DNA of 64,000 nucleotides from Saprospiraceae bacterium (lineage in GTDB: Bacteria > Bacteroidota > Bacteroidia > Chitinophagales > Saprospiraceae): assembly GCA_025055285.1 (NCBI GenBank), contig JANWXM010000006.1, positions 62,001 to 126,000 on the forward strand. Direction: 5' to 3'. The notes under the pieces are model-generated. The model had not been told where the DNA came from and searched no databases. It worked only from the letters and a program-made list of their open reading frames with translations. Of this stretch, positions 53,102 to 63,314 are shown piece by piece; within the stretch, counting starts at the first letter, position 1; each line of letters starts with the position of its first letter. Position numbers and translations under genes: made by a program.

Positions 53102-53191
53102 TTAGCGAGCGAAATTGCCCCAAAAGTGAGATACTTTAGGAGCTATGCGCACCACGAGAAGCGCGAGGAGGGCAATGTACAAAATAAGCAT
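53102..53191 (-). CDS. Possible 29-residue membrane peptide
   Basis: ATG at 53191 to TAA at 53102. The peptide starts MLILYIALLALLVVRIAPK and ends WGNFAR: one membrane helix followed by a positively charged tail, as in many small bacterial membrane proteins. It is flanked by an exact TACCTTTG promoter element (77 bases upstream) and a hairpin-T-run terminator (52 bases downstream), which together mark a short dedicated transcript of about 250 bases. A structured noncoding RNA is the alternative; the upstream 70 bases are not explained by the peptide. Confidence 0.4.
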   Translation of the reverse strand: MLILYIALLALLVVRIAPKVSHFWGNFAR

Positions 53192-53267
53192 AGTGCAGAA
53201 ACGGTTTAGATTAAGCGATAGAGAAGTAAGAGCGCCTAACTCCGAACGGATGTTCCGGACTTGGGCC

Positions 53268-53275
53268 CAAAGGTA
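53268..53275 (-). promoter_or_regulatory. -7 promoter element (TACCTTTG) for the small transcription unit
   Basis: Exact TAnnTTTG on the minus strand with no larger gene between it and the terminator near 53020. Confidence 0.5.
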
Positions 53276-53319
53276 AAAATTAACCTTTTCAGGTGAGCTC
53301 GGGATAGGTTAATTTTTTT
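53276..53319 (+). terminator. AT-rich inverted repeat ending in T run
   Basis: Arms AAAATTAACC (53276-53285) and GGTTAATTTT (53307-53316), followed by TTT. No plus-strand gene ends here, so it may be chance, or part of the upstream region of the minus-strand promoter at 53268. Confidence 0.35.
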
Positions 53320-53562
53320 AGAATTCGGCGGATTTTTTTCTACGAACGGTCTCCTTCTAAGAGGTGAAAAGCAATTTACTGGACAAAAACGCATAATTGC
53401 TGTTTTCAAGCATCCCTAAAATATTGAAGCCAAGACCACAAGAGAGGCTTCCCTGACTGTATCCAAGGATAGGCTTCTTCAATGATTTAGCAAATATTTA
53501 TGAACAAAGCGAGGGACATGCTAAATGCCCCTCGCTTGATTTATCAGAAAACCTCTGAGCGC

Positions 53563-56500
53563 TTACTGCTTTACTACGGGTTTCACCCACTGATTATTTG
53601 CTCCTTCTATGTACAGCAAATAGAAGCCTGCTGGCAGCGTGCTTAAGTCAATAAAGGGATCCGCGAGAATCCCCATCTGTGCGGTGCGCCCTAGCGGGTC
53701 GCACACGCGCCAGGAGAGCGGAGCGCCGATAGTATAGTCGGGCACAACAACCTGCAGCAAGCCCGAGGTAGGCACCGGGTACACGCGGAGGTCGCCGCTG
53801 CGCAGCCCGTCGGAAGTGGATACGATCTTCCGCGATGGGAAACAGAAGAAATCCACCAAAACACTCGCTGATGCTGCCAAGTCTACAGGCGCCGGATGGC
53901 AGATACCAACGGCCGGTTTGACGACTTTAGCGCCGAGCGGCCCGCTACATACGGATAGTGGCCAGGCGTTCAGGTCGTACGGAATCTCTACATCACACCA
54001 GTCGGCCAATTGGGGTAGGCGTATTTTCAGCACGCCTGCGTCGGAGTTCAGGTCTTTTTCATGGAATGCCAGGACGATTTCTGTGCCCGGCAGCAGGCTG
54101 CCGCTCAAGGCCTCTTCTCGCCAGCGCAGGCGAATAATACCGGTATCGTTTCTTACGCATTCCTGAGTCATAGCTGTGAAGGCATCTGCGACGGTCGCAT
54201 TGCCCTGCAGGCGTATGGCCCACCCATCGGTACTGCCTGGAACGTTTTGAACCAGCGTTGGAGCGTCCTGGGCGCTTGTCCAGCCCGCTGTGGCGCCAGT
54301 GGTACCTAAGGCGCCTGCTACTGAGTTGACGCGAAAGCCCGGATTGCCAAAAACGGTCTCAGGGCATGCCTCTACTGCAACCAACGGTGGACAAACCACC
54401 TTCACTGTCTGCTGCTTGATGAACACTTCGCAGAGCGTTCCATCCGGCTTGAGCCGCGTCACTTTCATGCTGATGATATAAGTTCCCGAGCCTGGGAACG
54501 TGTAGCAGAATGGCTGGTTGCCCCAGGTGGTTCCCAAAAAAGTGCCGCCTGGCAATGGGCCGAGGAACCACTCTACGCTCTCGCAGGACGAGAGCGCCAC
54601 TGGCGAAAAACAGGCCTTGCAGCCAGGGTAGTACATCACAGCGAAGCCGGCATTCACCGCCTGCGCTAGCTGCTGAATCACCTGCAGATTGCACGGGCAG
54701 GCCGGGCAGTCTACACGGAAACGAAGCGTGCATCGGCAAGTATCTTTGCCGCACACAGCAGATAATTGCAGTTCGTACGTGCCCGGCGTCGCATACCATG
54801 GAGCAGTAATACTCACGCCAAAGAAAGGATTGGCCACTACACTGCCCGTGGCTACCGTAATGTTAGGCAGCCGCACCCACTTCCACTGGACGGAGACAGG
54901 CCCAGCACAATTGGCGCCTACGCATTGGAAAGAGCCGCCGATGAAATAACTGCCGCCAGCCGGCGGGCAGGGAAGCAAAGTGGGCTGTGGGTTATTGCAC
55001 TGCAGCGGAAGGTTCGATTTCTTTTTCCAGTTGACGTACATTCCCTGGTATTGCCCGCATTTACACGTTGAGCAGTTCAGCCGAAGGGTGTCTGAGAGGA
55101 TCTTCTCTAAACAAATCGTCCCGTCGTCGTTGAGTTGAATGGCTAAGTAAGAGATGATGTAAACGCCTCCCGTCTGATAAGTGTGCATGGGCATGCTACC
55201 CGGCGGGAATGGCCCATACGTCTGGTTGCCGTCGCCCCAATTCACCCACTCGATGTACCCTGGGCATTTCAGAGTGTCTAATTTGAGCGTCACTTTGCAG
55301 TTGGCGCTGTCTATCAGCAAGCTGGTCGCCTGGTCAAAATCGGCGCACAGGTCTTCTATATCCACACAGCAGCATGGCGGTATTTTCACGCAGAAGGAGT
55401 CATAATTGAAGCAGCACCAGTTGCTGCCGCTGAGCAAATCGGCCAGTCGCGTTTGGAAGCACACGAGACTTCCTACCGGTGGCGGCGAAGTCCAGTACAG
55501 GCCCGTCGTCACGGTAGTAACTCCATTGGGAGGCAGGGCGCCCACAGAGATGGGATTAGGAGAGATGAGCGGCGCCGGGGTTGTTGTCGGCGTCAGGATG
55601 ACATGCGTGGCTGTGTTTGGCGGCGTGGACGTATTCTGCACCGTCACCTGCAACAGATAATAGACCTGAGCTGTCGCGCTGTCTTTGACGCACTTGATGC
55701 TGGTTTTCAAAATTTTTAAACAAGATTGCTTCACCACGGGCTTACAATCTAAGCGCAGCGTGTCCGAACAGGCCACAGAGTCTTTGCCCGTACTGGAGGT
55801 AGTTATCCATCTAAGCACCACGATTTGAGGCACTTGAGCGGGCGATTTTATGCTGTCTAAGCAGAACTGAATCAATCCCGGGAAAAAGCCAAAGGGGACA
55901 AAGCCCGAAAGGTGCTGCCATTGCACCAGCGTAGGCGTAGAAATCGGATTGACCCACTGCGAAGCGGAAGGGCCGCCTGTGGCGTGGGAGCCGAATACCA
56001 CCCCTGGTGTCAAGGAGACAAGTTCTAATTTGGTGAAATACGGGAAGTTACATCCGTTGAAAATGTCGAGCTTGTGGCAACAACTATCCTTCGGTTGCGA
56101 AGGCTGCAGTACCACTCTGCGGCGCTCGCAAGGAGAACAACAAGGCTTGAGTGTGATGCAGTGTTTTCGATGACAGCAGGAATCTTTGGCAAAAATGCCT
56201 GCGTCGAAGCATAGGGAAGTCGGCGAGGTAATCGCGGTAGTACCTACCAGCTGCACACACATTAAGGGGAAGGTACCACCAGGCGGCACTGCCAGCGGCG
56301 ATGAGGGCAATACGATGGACGAGGAGGTGGAAGTGATTGGGGGTGGCGGGCAGGGCTTGAAGCCAAAGCCCGGCGGCAGATTGCTTAACACCACTTGTTG
56401 CGCGGTGAAACTGCTTAAGTTCTGCACCTGAAAATAGTACGTGTATTCCAGAGGGTTATTAGGGTTGCAAACCAAAGAGTCCCATTTTACCGCCAAGCAC

Positions 56501-58341
56501 CCAGGAGGATCGGGCACAGGCGGCTTGCAATCAAAGTAGCAGGTGTCTTTACAAGCCAGAAAGGGAATATCCGTTGGCCCTGCCACATACCAATTGAAGA
56601 CCACCATTTGAGGCACCTGAGCGGGAGAAGTAATGTTCTTCAAGCAGAACCGAATAGCATTCGGGTAGACGCCTGGAGGAATCCCTTTCGGTAACCCAAA
56701 GATAATCAGCGAAGTAGCGGTGGGGGTAGATAACGAGAAGGGCGGACTTACAGAGACATTGCCGAAGGTTACCCCCGGTGTCAGCAGTTGTGCCTCTACG
56801 TACACTACCGGCCCTGCGCTCAAGTTCAGTGTAATGTCCCAGCAGCAACTGTCTGGGGGCGTGCCCGGTAGAAAGACAGCAGGTCTTTTGGATACTTTCA
56901 AACTATCGCATGGAAAAACGGGCTCCTCTGGGCAAGGTGGGCATTTGCGGATTTCCACATCGCCGATTTGCACTTTGTCATGGCTGGTTACGTCGTGGTC
57001 AAAATCTATGAGCGCGCTTGTCGGGTAACTGCCGCCCGTGGCGGGCATTCCTTGCATGCCATACACCCACTGCCCGGTGCTTATGTGAGGGAGTAACTGG
57101 TCGCCAGTAGCCCAGACGAATTTGTCGCATTGCGCGGGTGGGTTGGGCGGAAAGAAGTTGTCATAGCCGTAGTCCACCCCGCCGGCGCTATTGGCTTCGA
57201 CGGTATAACCGCCGACCCGAAATTTCATCGAGGCTGGATTTGTCGTTGGGCACAGCGAGGGCCCATGCCCGGGAGTAAGTACCCAGGTGGAACCTGTCTT
57301 GATGTATTCCAACACTCTTGAGCTGTGCGCATACAAATGGGGCTGGCCCACCAAGACGCCGCCACAATCGCCTATCATCGTGCGCTCGGCCAGAAGCATG
57401 CGGCCATCCTGCGCAAAGGCAATGTCGGACACGGGGTTCGACCACCCCTGCGGGGTTTGAGCGTTTTGGGCAAAACAGGGCAGCACAATTTCCAACACTT
57501 CGCCGTTTTCCCACGTACCGCCGCTAAAATTCACCCCGGCAAAGTCGCCACTGGGGCTTAAGCCGATGCTCCAGATTTCATTGGAAACACTGTTGCTAGG
57601 GCGCCCGTTGTCTTCTTGCCAACGGGAAAAGTACACGCGGTTGTTGTAGTAGCCCACTCCCCAGGTGCGTTCGCCTAAGGTTACAAATGCCGGACTCCCT
57701 ATTTGAGGGCTGTTAGTAGAGCTAAACGGGTCAAAACGGCTCAGCACCTGGCCGTTTTTGATGCGATAGATCATGCCGTCGGCAAAGTTGGTTACAAACA
57801 GCTGGTCGTGGTCAGGGTCGTAGCAAATGTTGCCCAGACCCGAGCCTTTGTTTGGGATGCTATTGCCGCCCGGACTGAAATTGCCAGTAGTAACGTACGT
57901 ACTGAGGAGACCTGTCGTTCCTGAAGCGCGGTACACACCTCCTGGCCCGGCCGGCCCAAACGGCGAAGGATGGCTGGAGGTGGGGCAGTAGTACACGGTC
58001 GTTGGCGTAGCGTAAATGTTGCCCGCACTGTCAATGGCTAAGCCGAAAATCTGGCCCATGTTGGCCGCTGTCCAAGAAGGGTGCATGTACTTGAGCGTAG
58101 AACTGGCCTGCTGCCACCACTGACCCGGCGGCGCTAGTGCATGCGCACGCACGTCTATGATCCCCATTACAGGGCCATTAACGTTGATCGTAGGGTTAGG
58201 CGGCAAGCTTTGAAGACCAGAGAAACAGCTGACGACGGCCATTCCACAGTCAAAGGGTCTAAAAGGGGGCTGAGCAGTCAACGCTTGCCAGAAAGGTTTT
58301 CCGAAGAAAACGAATGCGAGTAGGACGGGTACGCATTTCAT
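53563..58341 (-). CDS. Giant secreted Cys-rich protein with type IX sorting domain
   Basis: 1592 residues with a signal peptide (1-23, ending LTAQ). Residues about 30-480 look like a beta-propeller (GLAIDSAGNIYATP, GLGNICYDPDHDQLFVTNF). Then come Cys-rich beta modules. Two are clear repeats of each other: each starts DSCC and ends PAQVPQ(M/I)VV-x-x-W (about 56590-56857 and 55806-56095). PKD-like modules follow (EWVNWGDGNQTYG). The last about 75 residues are a Por/T9SS type A sorting domain (VYPVPTSGLLQVVVPD, GRTAQMG, LSTLPAGFYLLYI). It should be exported across the outer membrane and anchored or released. Its function is unknown; adhesion or a surface structure is a guess. Confidence 0.85.
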   Translation of the reverse strand: MKCVPVLLAFVFFGKPFWQALTAQPPFRPFDCGMAVVSCFSGLQSLPPNPTINVNGPVMGIIDVRAHALAPPGQWWQQASSTLKYMHPSWTAANMGQIFGLAIDSAGNIYATPTTVYYCPTSSHPSPFGPAGPGGVYRASGTTGLLSTYVTTGNFSPGGNSIPNKGSGLGNICYDPDHDQLFVTNFADGMIYRIKNGQVLSRFDPFSSTNSPQIGSPAFVTLGERTWGVGYYNNRVYFSRWQEDNGRPSNSVSNEIWSIGLSPSGDFAGVNFSGGTWENGEVLEIVLPCFAQNAQTPQGWSNPVSDIAFAQDGRMLLAERTMIGDCGGVLVGQPHLYAHSSRVLEYIKTGSTWVLTPGHGPSLCPTTNPASMKFRVGGYTVEANSAGGVDYGYDNFFPPNPPAQCDKFVWATGDQLLPHISTGQWVYGMQGMPATGGSYPTSALIDFDHDVTSHDKVQIGDVEIRKCPPCPEEPVFPCDSLKVSKRPAVFLPGTPPDSCCWDITLNLSAGPVVYVEAQLLTPGVTFGNVSVSPPFSLSTPTATSLIIFGLPKGIPPGVYPNAIRFCLKNITSPAQVPQMVVFNWYVAGPTDIPFLACKDTCYFDCKPPVPDPPGCLAVKWDSLVCNPNNPLEYTYYFQVQNLSSFTAQQVVLSNLPPGFGFKPCPPPPITSTSSSIVLPSSPLAVPPGGTFPLMCVQLVGTTAITSPTSLCFDAGIFAKDSCCHRKHCITLKPCCSPCERRRVVLQPSQPKDSCCHKLDIFNGCNFPYFTKLELVSLTPGVVFGSHATGGPSASQWVNPISTPTLVQWQHLSGFVPFGFFPGLIQFCLDSIKSPAQVPQIVVLRWITTSSTGKDSVACSDTLRLDCKPVVKQSCLKILKTSIKCVKDSATAQVYYLLQVTVQNTSTPPNTATHVILTPTTTPAPLISPNPISVGALPPNGVTTVTTGLYWTSPPPVGSLVCFQTRLADLLSGSNWCCFNYDSFCVKIPPCCCVDIEDLCADFDQATSLLIDSANCKVTLKLDTLKCPGYIEWVNWGDGNQTYGPFPPGSMPMHTYQTGGVYIISYLAIQLNDDGTICLEKILSDTLRLNCSTCKCGQYQGMYVNWKKKSNLPLQCNNPQPTLLPCPPAGGSYFIGGSFQCVGANCAGPVSVQWKWVRLPNITVATGSVVANPFFGVSITAPWYATPGTYELQLSAVCGKDTCRCTLRFRVDCPACPCNLQVIQQLAQAVNAGFAVMYYPGCKACFSPVALSSCESVEWFLGPLPGGTFLGTTWGNQPFCYTFPGSGTYIISMKVTRLKPDGTLCEVFIKQQTVKVVCPPLVAVEACPETVFGNPGFRVNSVAGALGTTGATAGWTSAQDAPTLVQNVPGSTDGWAIRLQGNATVADAFTAMTQECVRNDTGIIRLRWREEALSGSLLPGTEIVLAFHEKDLNSDAGVLKIRLPQLADWCDVEIPYDLNAWPLSVCSGPLGAKVVKPAVGICHPAPVDLAASASVLVDFFCFPSRKIVSTSDGLRSGDLRVYPVPTSGLLQVVVPDYTIGAPLSWRVCDPLGRTAQMGILADPFIDLSTLPAGFYLLYIEGANNQWVKPVVKQ

Positions 58342-58393
58342 AACTGTAGATTTTAAGATTATAAAATTTTTTTATACACTTTAATAGATCAAA

Positions 58394-58401
58394 CAAAGGT
58401 A
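58394..58401 (-). promoter_or_regulatory. -7 promoter element (TACCTTTG) for the giant secreted protein
   Basis: Exact TAnnTTTG on the minus strand, 53 bases before the start codon, within an unusually AT-rich stretch (58345-58450). Confidence 0.6.
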
Positions 58402-58638
58402 TTTTCTTTTTACATTAAAAAACTATCAAAATTGTTTACATGATTAGGATTATACAAGTATTTTTTCATGTGATTCCAATTCTTGCTGGAATCTACATCT
58501 ATTACCAATAGCGCAGTTACAGCAAAGGATACTTCTCGAGCCAACAGGCATCAATCTGTTGGTGCTTAGAGCTCTGGAACTGCCTTCTGTCGTCCCTTGG
58601 CCTGGTCAACCGGAATTAGGAGCTGTTCACGAGCAGAA

Positions 58639-59290
<652 letters not shown>

Positions 59291-59604
59291 CCCGGCCTCC
59301 TATGCGCAAGTACATCGAAAAAACTTTCAGGCATTTGTTTTTTGTTAGATGGTGTAAAAGCATTAAGCCAGGCTGAAGGATATGAAGAGGAAAAACATTT
59401 CTTAGCGCAATTCCTATTTATCCTTCATGGTCTCTAATAAAAGACAGAAGAGTTATAGACCTTCCATGGCCTCTTTTTAGGGTAAAAAACTAGACAATTC
59501 TGCGGCAGAGCTAACTTTTTAGCGAAAAAACAAAAGTCAACGGCGGAGGCGTCGGACGACTTTTACTCGGAAACGCTCGTTGCTATCATGCCTCTTTCTA
59601 AACC

Positions 59605-62600
59605 TCAAAGGCCTATTCCTACCCGTTTTACGTGAGCCTGATCTGGCCCTAACACATGCAGGAAGTAAATGCCTGAGGGCAAGCCTTCTACATGCAGCGG
59701 AAAATCGCTCCACCGCGCCTGGTGCACTACTTGTCCCGCAGCGTTTGTCAGCAGCACAGGGGTTGTCGCTGGAAGTTCAGGGCCTTCCCATGCTACAAAC
59801 AGCTGGCTACGCGCTGGGATGGGCCATACGCGCAGTAACTCAGAGGTTGCCTCATGCCGGACGCTTGAGGTTCCTATTTGTTGAATGCGCCAGGCCTTAT
59901 CGCGCTGCATCGGCTGCACTAAAACAAGAAGCGCGCTGTCGGCGCCTACCAGAGTGGTCCAGGTTTGCTGAGGCAGCGTGTCGAAAGCCCAGGGTTCCCA
60001 GAGGGAAACGCGATATTTGCCGGGTTGTAGGCCCTCTATGCGAACGGTGCCCTCCGTAGGCGTAGGCAAACCTTGTGTGACCACCCGATGCCAAAAATGT
60101 TCGCGATGGCGCACCCACAGGAGCACGTCGTCGCGTTTGGCATTTCGCAAGGCGCGCACGCGGAGGGCAGGCTGGTCAGCTGTTGCTTTTGCCAATTCGT
60201 AACGACCTGTATTGAAAGGCACGTTTGCCACAAAGGCCGCAAACGGGCGGTAGTGTCGGTGCAATTGAAGCGCCTCGAGATTATCGCTGTTCCAGATCAG
60301 CCCGCATACGCCGCCGGCGAAAAGATGTCCCCACACCCAGTCGTGCAGCCAGACGCCTGCGGTGTCTAATGCCAATAGTGGGTCGGGAGCCTGGTCGCCG
60401 GGTTGATCCAGATCTGTTTCGCCAATAATGACCGGTTTGTTGCGCAGCGGGTCGGTGCTCAAGCGGCGCCCATAGGCTTCGATGAGTGCAGCAGCATCGC
60501 GTTGAAGTGCCTGGCGGTCATACCATTGGCCTTCTAACTCAAACCCATCTAAGAAGCCTGTCGTTATGACATACGCATGGACGTCGGCATATCCCGCAGA
60601 GGAAGCCTGCCAGTACTCAGGTACCCATTCGCTCCAAAACGAGGTGCTGACCATCCGCGGAAAAGGTCCATGCTTTCGGAAGAAGGCAGCCATGCGTTCC
60701 AACAAGTCGAAATAGCTGCCTGGTGCGCCTTCATTGACCAGTTCCCAAGCCGCCACTGAAGGTGCCCACCCCCAGCGCGCGACTAAATGGCGCCAATAAG
60801 CCTCGTAGAGGCGGTCTAAGTAAGTTCCAGGCAACGGCTCGAACTCGCCCTTGGCGGGGTTGATTGCACCGTATCGGTCAAAAAAGTTGAGCAAGGCATC
60901 GTTTTTTTCCAAAATCACTGCCTGGTAGTAGATGCCGCGGCGCGCTGCTTCGCGAATGAGGTAATCCACCTTTCGACACTCAATGGGGTCGGCGTACCTA
61001 TGAGCGTTAGCGTTCCAGGTATCTAAAACATTCGGCCCTAAACGGCCGTCCGGATAAATAGGCTGCAGCGTGAACTGGTCTATCCAGGCAGCGCCAGCAC
61101 TGACATTTTCTAAGGTTAAGTAGAGAAAGGGCAGCCGCTCCTCCTGGGCTGTCCAGTCCGCCGTTAGATAAACCCAATCGCTGTAACCGCGCAGCACGTA
61201 AGGCGACAAGCGGGTGCCGACATTGGGCTGGATGTCGTCTGTACCCAACCAGCCGCCCGTTTTAAGGACCAAGCCACCGCTGCCCGACACGCCTTCCACG
61301 CGAACACGCGCGGTGATGCGATAGGTACGCCCAGGCTCTAAAGTGACGGACGACCAAAAACCGCGAAAGATGGAGGGCGTCTGTACGTTTTCTATAGGTG
61401 GCCAGGCAATTTTCCAGCTAACATCGCCGCGGCCGTAGCGGCGTTCAGGGGTAAGTACCGATGCAGGCAAATAGCCATTGTGTTGCATAGGGTGGTGGGT
61501 AGCCCATGACGACCAGGCGTCTGAGAAGGGCGCCGTGGGCGATATCCAGATGCGCCCGTAGGTGATGCCGTTTGCGCTCCATCGCGCCAGATGCTCGTCC
61601 AGCTCCGGCAGCGGATGATCTGTACCAACATTATAGCCCATAGGCAAAAATGGCGAACCATCGGCATGCTCAAAATAGCGATTGTCAGTGGCGGAAGGAC
61701 GGATGTATCCTTTACCAGCGTGGCCCGCCACAGTTACAGTGGGCAGCGACGCAATGGTCTTTCCACTGCGGTCCTCGATGCGCAGCCAGCCCGACCATAG
61801 ACCTTCTCGCGGGAAGCTCATGCGCAAGGCCCAGTGCCACTCACCCACCGTGCGCAGGTCGTCGCCCGCAGGCTCGTGGTCTAACGTATAGAAGCAGGGC
61901 ATGACTAACGTGTCGCCTTTCGAGACAAACAGAGCCTCTGCCGTGATGCCGCTGCTGTCGCCGGGTAGATGGCCAAAAGGCAAAAAAGCGTCCGTTCCGC
62001 GCGTTTCCAGGCGAAACCGGCAAGACCACAGACTCCACGCTTGTGTCTGCGGCGGGTCACAGGCCAATTGCAAGAGACGAGGAGCAGTATAAGTAGGGTC
62101 GTGGCGATGGACTTTTAAGCGCGCTATAACGGCCAGCCCTTGTGAAGTAATGCCCTGCACTGCTATAATGTTCTCTCCGTGTTCCAAGGTAATGGGAGGC
62201 AGCGTCCAAGTGGCATTGGTGCCGGCATTGACCCATCCGCTTTGCGCTGTGCGCTCGTTGATCCAAAAGAGCATACCCGACCAACCGCTGCGCGTACCGC
62301 TCAGCACAATAGTTGACGTTGCAGTCGTCCATTCGGGAGCGCTCGTGGGTGCTGTGATGCGAATGTCGGGCGCATGATTAGGCGCTATTATCTGCACGGT
62401 ATCACTCCAGACAGCTGAAACGCCCTCGTCATCGCGCACCCATACCCTTAAGCGGTACCTGCCAGGCACACCGTACGTATGCCGAAAAGTATCGGTCAGG
62501 CCAACAGCAGTGGCCCCGTCGCCAAAGTCCACCCATTTTGCTTCGAGAGCGCCGTCAGTATCCTCAGCATGGACGACAACCGTCAACGGCCAGGGAGCGT

Positions 62601-63174
62601 TGCCACTATTTGCAGGCAGCACATGTATAGCGGCTATTTCTGGCGGCTGATTTAGGCCTGCCAACGTAAGGCGCACGTCGTCAAGCCAAAACGGCAACTG
62701 CCAGCCCGAGCCGCCAAAAAAACCCAAATGGATGCGCAAGCGCCCATCTGCTGGCGCAGAAAACAGCACCGACTCCTTAAACCACACGCCCAAGGGCCGA
62801 TTATAGGGTGTAAATGCTGTTTCGCGCACGACACCCCAGTCATAGGTGAGCAGAGACATGTAAATACCGCCCCAATCGTAACCACTGCTGGCCGGGTCTA
62901 TTCGGAACCACGCCGTGAGCCGATACGTGGCTCCAGCAGTTAGCCCTGTAACTACGCTATAACGGGCCATAGCGTTCTGTAGGCGCAATGATTGCTGGCC
63001 GTGGCGCGCTACCTGTATATCTAAAGCATAAGCGCCACCCTCCACCGTCCAGGGGGATAGCCCCTGTTCAAAACTGCCGTTTTCCAATAAATTCGTGCCC
63101 GCTTGAGCCGTTGCATAGTAAACTATGACAACTTTTATTACTATCCCAAGAAGGATTTTGCTGCCGTATCGCAT
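59605..63174 (-). CDS. Secreted multidomain glycoside hydrolase-like protein with type IX sorting domain
   Basis: 1189 residues: a signal peptide (1-24, ending TAQA); a galactose-binding-like carbohydrate module (about 28-172); a PKD module (about 185-262, with WVDFGDGATAVG); a stretch resembling DUF5060; and a TIM-barrel catalytic region starting YFEHADGSPFLPMGYN. The likely acid Glu is in WELVNEGAP and the likely nucleophile in IIGETDLDQPGDQ, the clan GH-A pattern. A second carbohydrate module is inserted into the barrel (about 605-700). The C-terminal Por/T9SS sorting domain reads VWPIPARSQLFV and LPSGIYFLHVLG. It should act on polysaccharide outside the cell. No SusC/SusD pair is near, so the glycan is unknown. 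Confidence 0.82.
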   Translation of the reverse strand: MRYGSKILLGIVIKVVIVYYATAQAGTNLLENGSFEQGLSPWTVEGGAYALDIQVARHGQQSLRLQNAMARYSVVTGLTAGATYRLTAWFRIDPASSGYDWGGIYMSLLTYDWGVVRETAFTPYNRPLGVWFKESVLFSAPADGRLRIHLGFFGGSGWQLPFWLDDVRLTLAGLNQPPEIAAIHVLPANSGNAPWPLTVVVHAEDTDGALEAKWVDFGDGATAVGLTDTFRHTYGVPGRYRLRVWVRDDEGVSAVWSDTVQIIAPNHAPDIRITAPTSAPEWTTATSTIVLSGTRSGWSGMLFWINERTAQSGWVNAGTNATWTLPPITLEHGENIIAVQGITSQGLAVIARLKVHRHDPTYTAPRLLQLACDPPQTQAWSLWSCRFRLETRGTDAFLPFGHLPGDSSGITAEALFVSKGDTLVMPCFYTLDHEPAGDDLRTVGEWHWALRMSFPREGLWSGWLRIEDRSGKTIASLPTVTVAGHAGKGYIRPSATDNRYFEHADGSPFLPMGYNVGTDHPLPELDEHLARWSANGITYGRIWISPTAPFSDAWSSWATHHPMQHNGYLPASVLTPERRYGRGDVSWKIAWPPIENVQTPSIFRGFWSSVTLEPGRTYRITARVRVEGVSGSGGLVLKTGGWLGTDDIQPNVGTRLSPYVLRGYSDWVYLTADWTAQEERLPFLYLTLENVSAGAAWIDQFTLQPIYPDGRLGPNVLDTWNANAHRYADPIECRKVDYLIREAARRGIYYQAVILEKNDALLNFFDRYGAINPAKGEFEPLPGTYLDRLYEAYWRHLVARWGWAPSVAAWELVNEGAPGSYFDLLERMAAFFRKHGPFPRMVSTSFWSEWVPEYWQASSAGYADVHAYVITTGFLDGFELEGQWYDRQALQRDAAALIEAYGRRLSTDPLRNKPVIIGETDLDQPGDQAPDPLLALDTAGVWLHDWVWGHLFAGGVCGLIWNSDNLEALQLHRHYRPFAAFVANVPFNTGRYELAKATADQPALRVRALRNAKRDDVLLWVRHREHFWHRVVTQGLPTPTEGTVRIEGLQPGKYRVSLWEPWAFDTLPQQTWTTLVGADSALLVLVQPMQRDKAWRIQQIGTSSVRHEATSELLRVWPIPARSQLFVAWEGPELPATTPVLLTNAAGQVVHQARWSDFPLHVEGLPSGIYFLHVLGPDQAHVKRVGIGL

Positions 63175-63305
63175 GCCTCCGCCCTTTTAGTTACGAATTT
63201 CGGTAAGATGAACGCAGGGCTTTGGCTGGAGCATGCGACTTTAACAGGATTGTTGATGTTGCGCAAGGGCCCTTTTGCTCGCTCAATTGGGCGGCTGTAG
63301 CATAG

Positions 63306-63313
63306 CAAATGTA
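63306..63313 (-). promoter_or_regulatory. -7 promoter element (TACATTTG) for the glycoside hydrolase-like gene
   Basis: Exact TAnnTTTG on the minus strand, directly after the kynureninase stop and 132 bases before the start at 63174. Confidence 0.45.
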
Positions 63314-63314
63314 A

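Noticed and set aside
52782-53123. A 113-codon frame on the minus strand overlapping the exbB start and promoter.
   Set aside because: It runs through the terminator and promoter signals and overlaps exbB in another frame, with no protein-like features.
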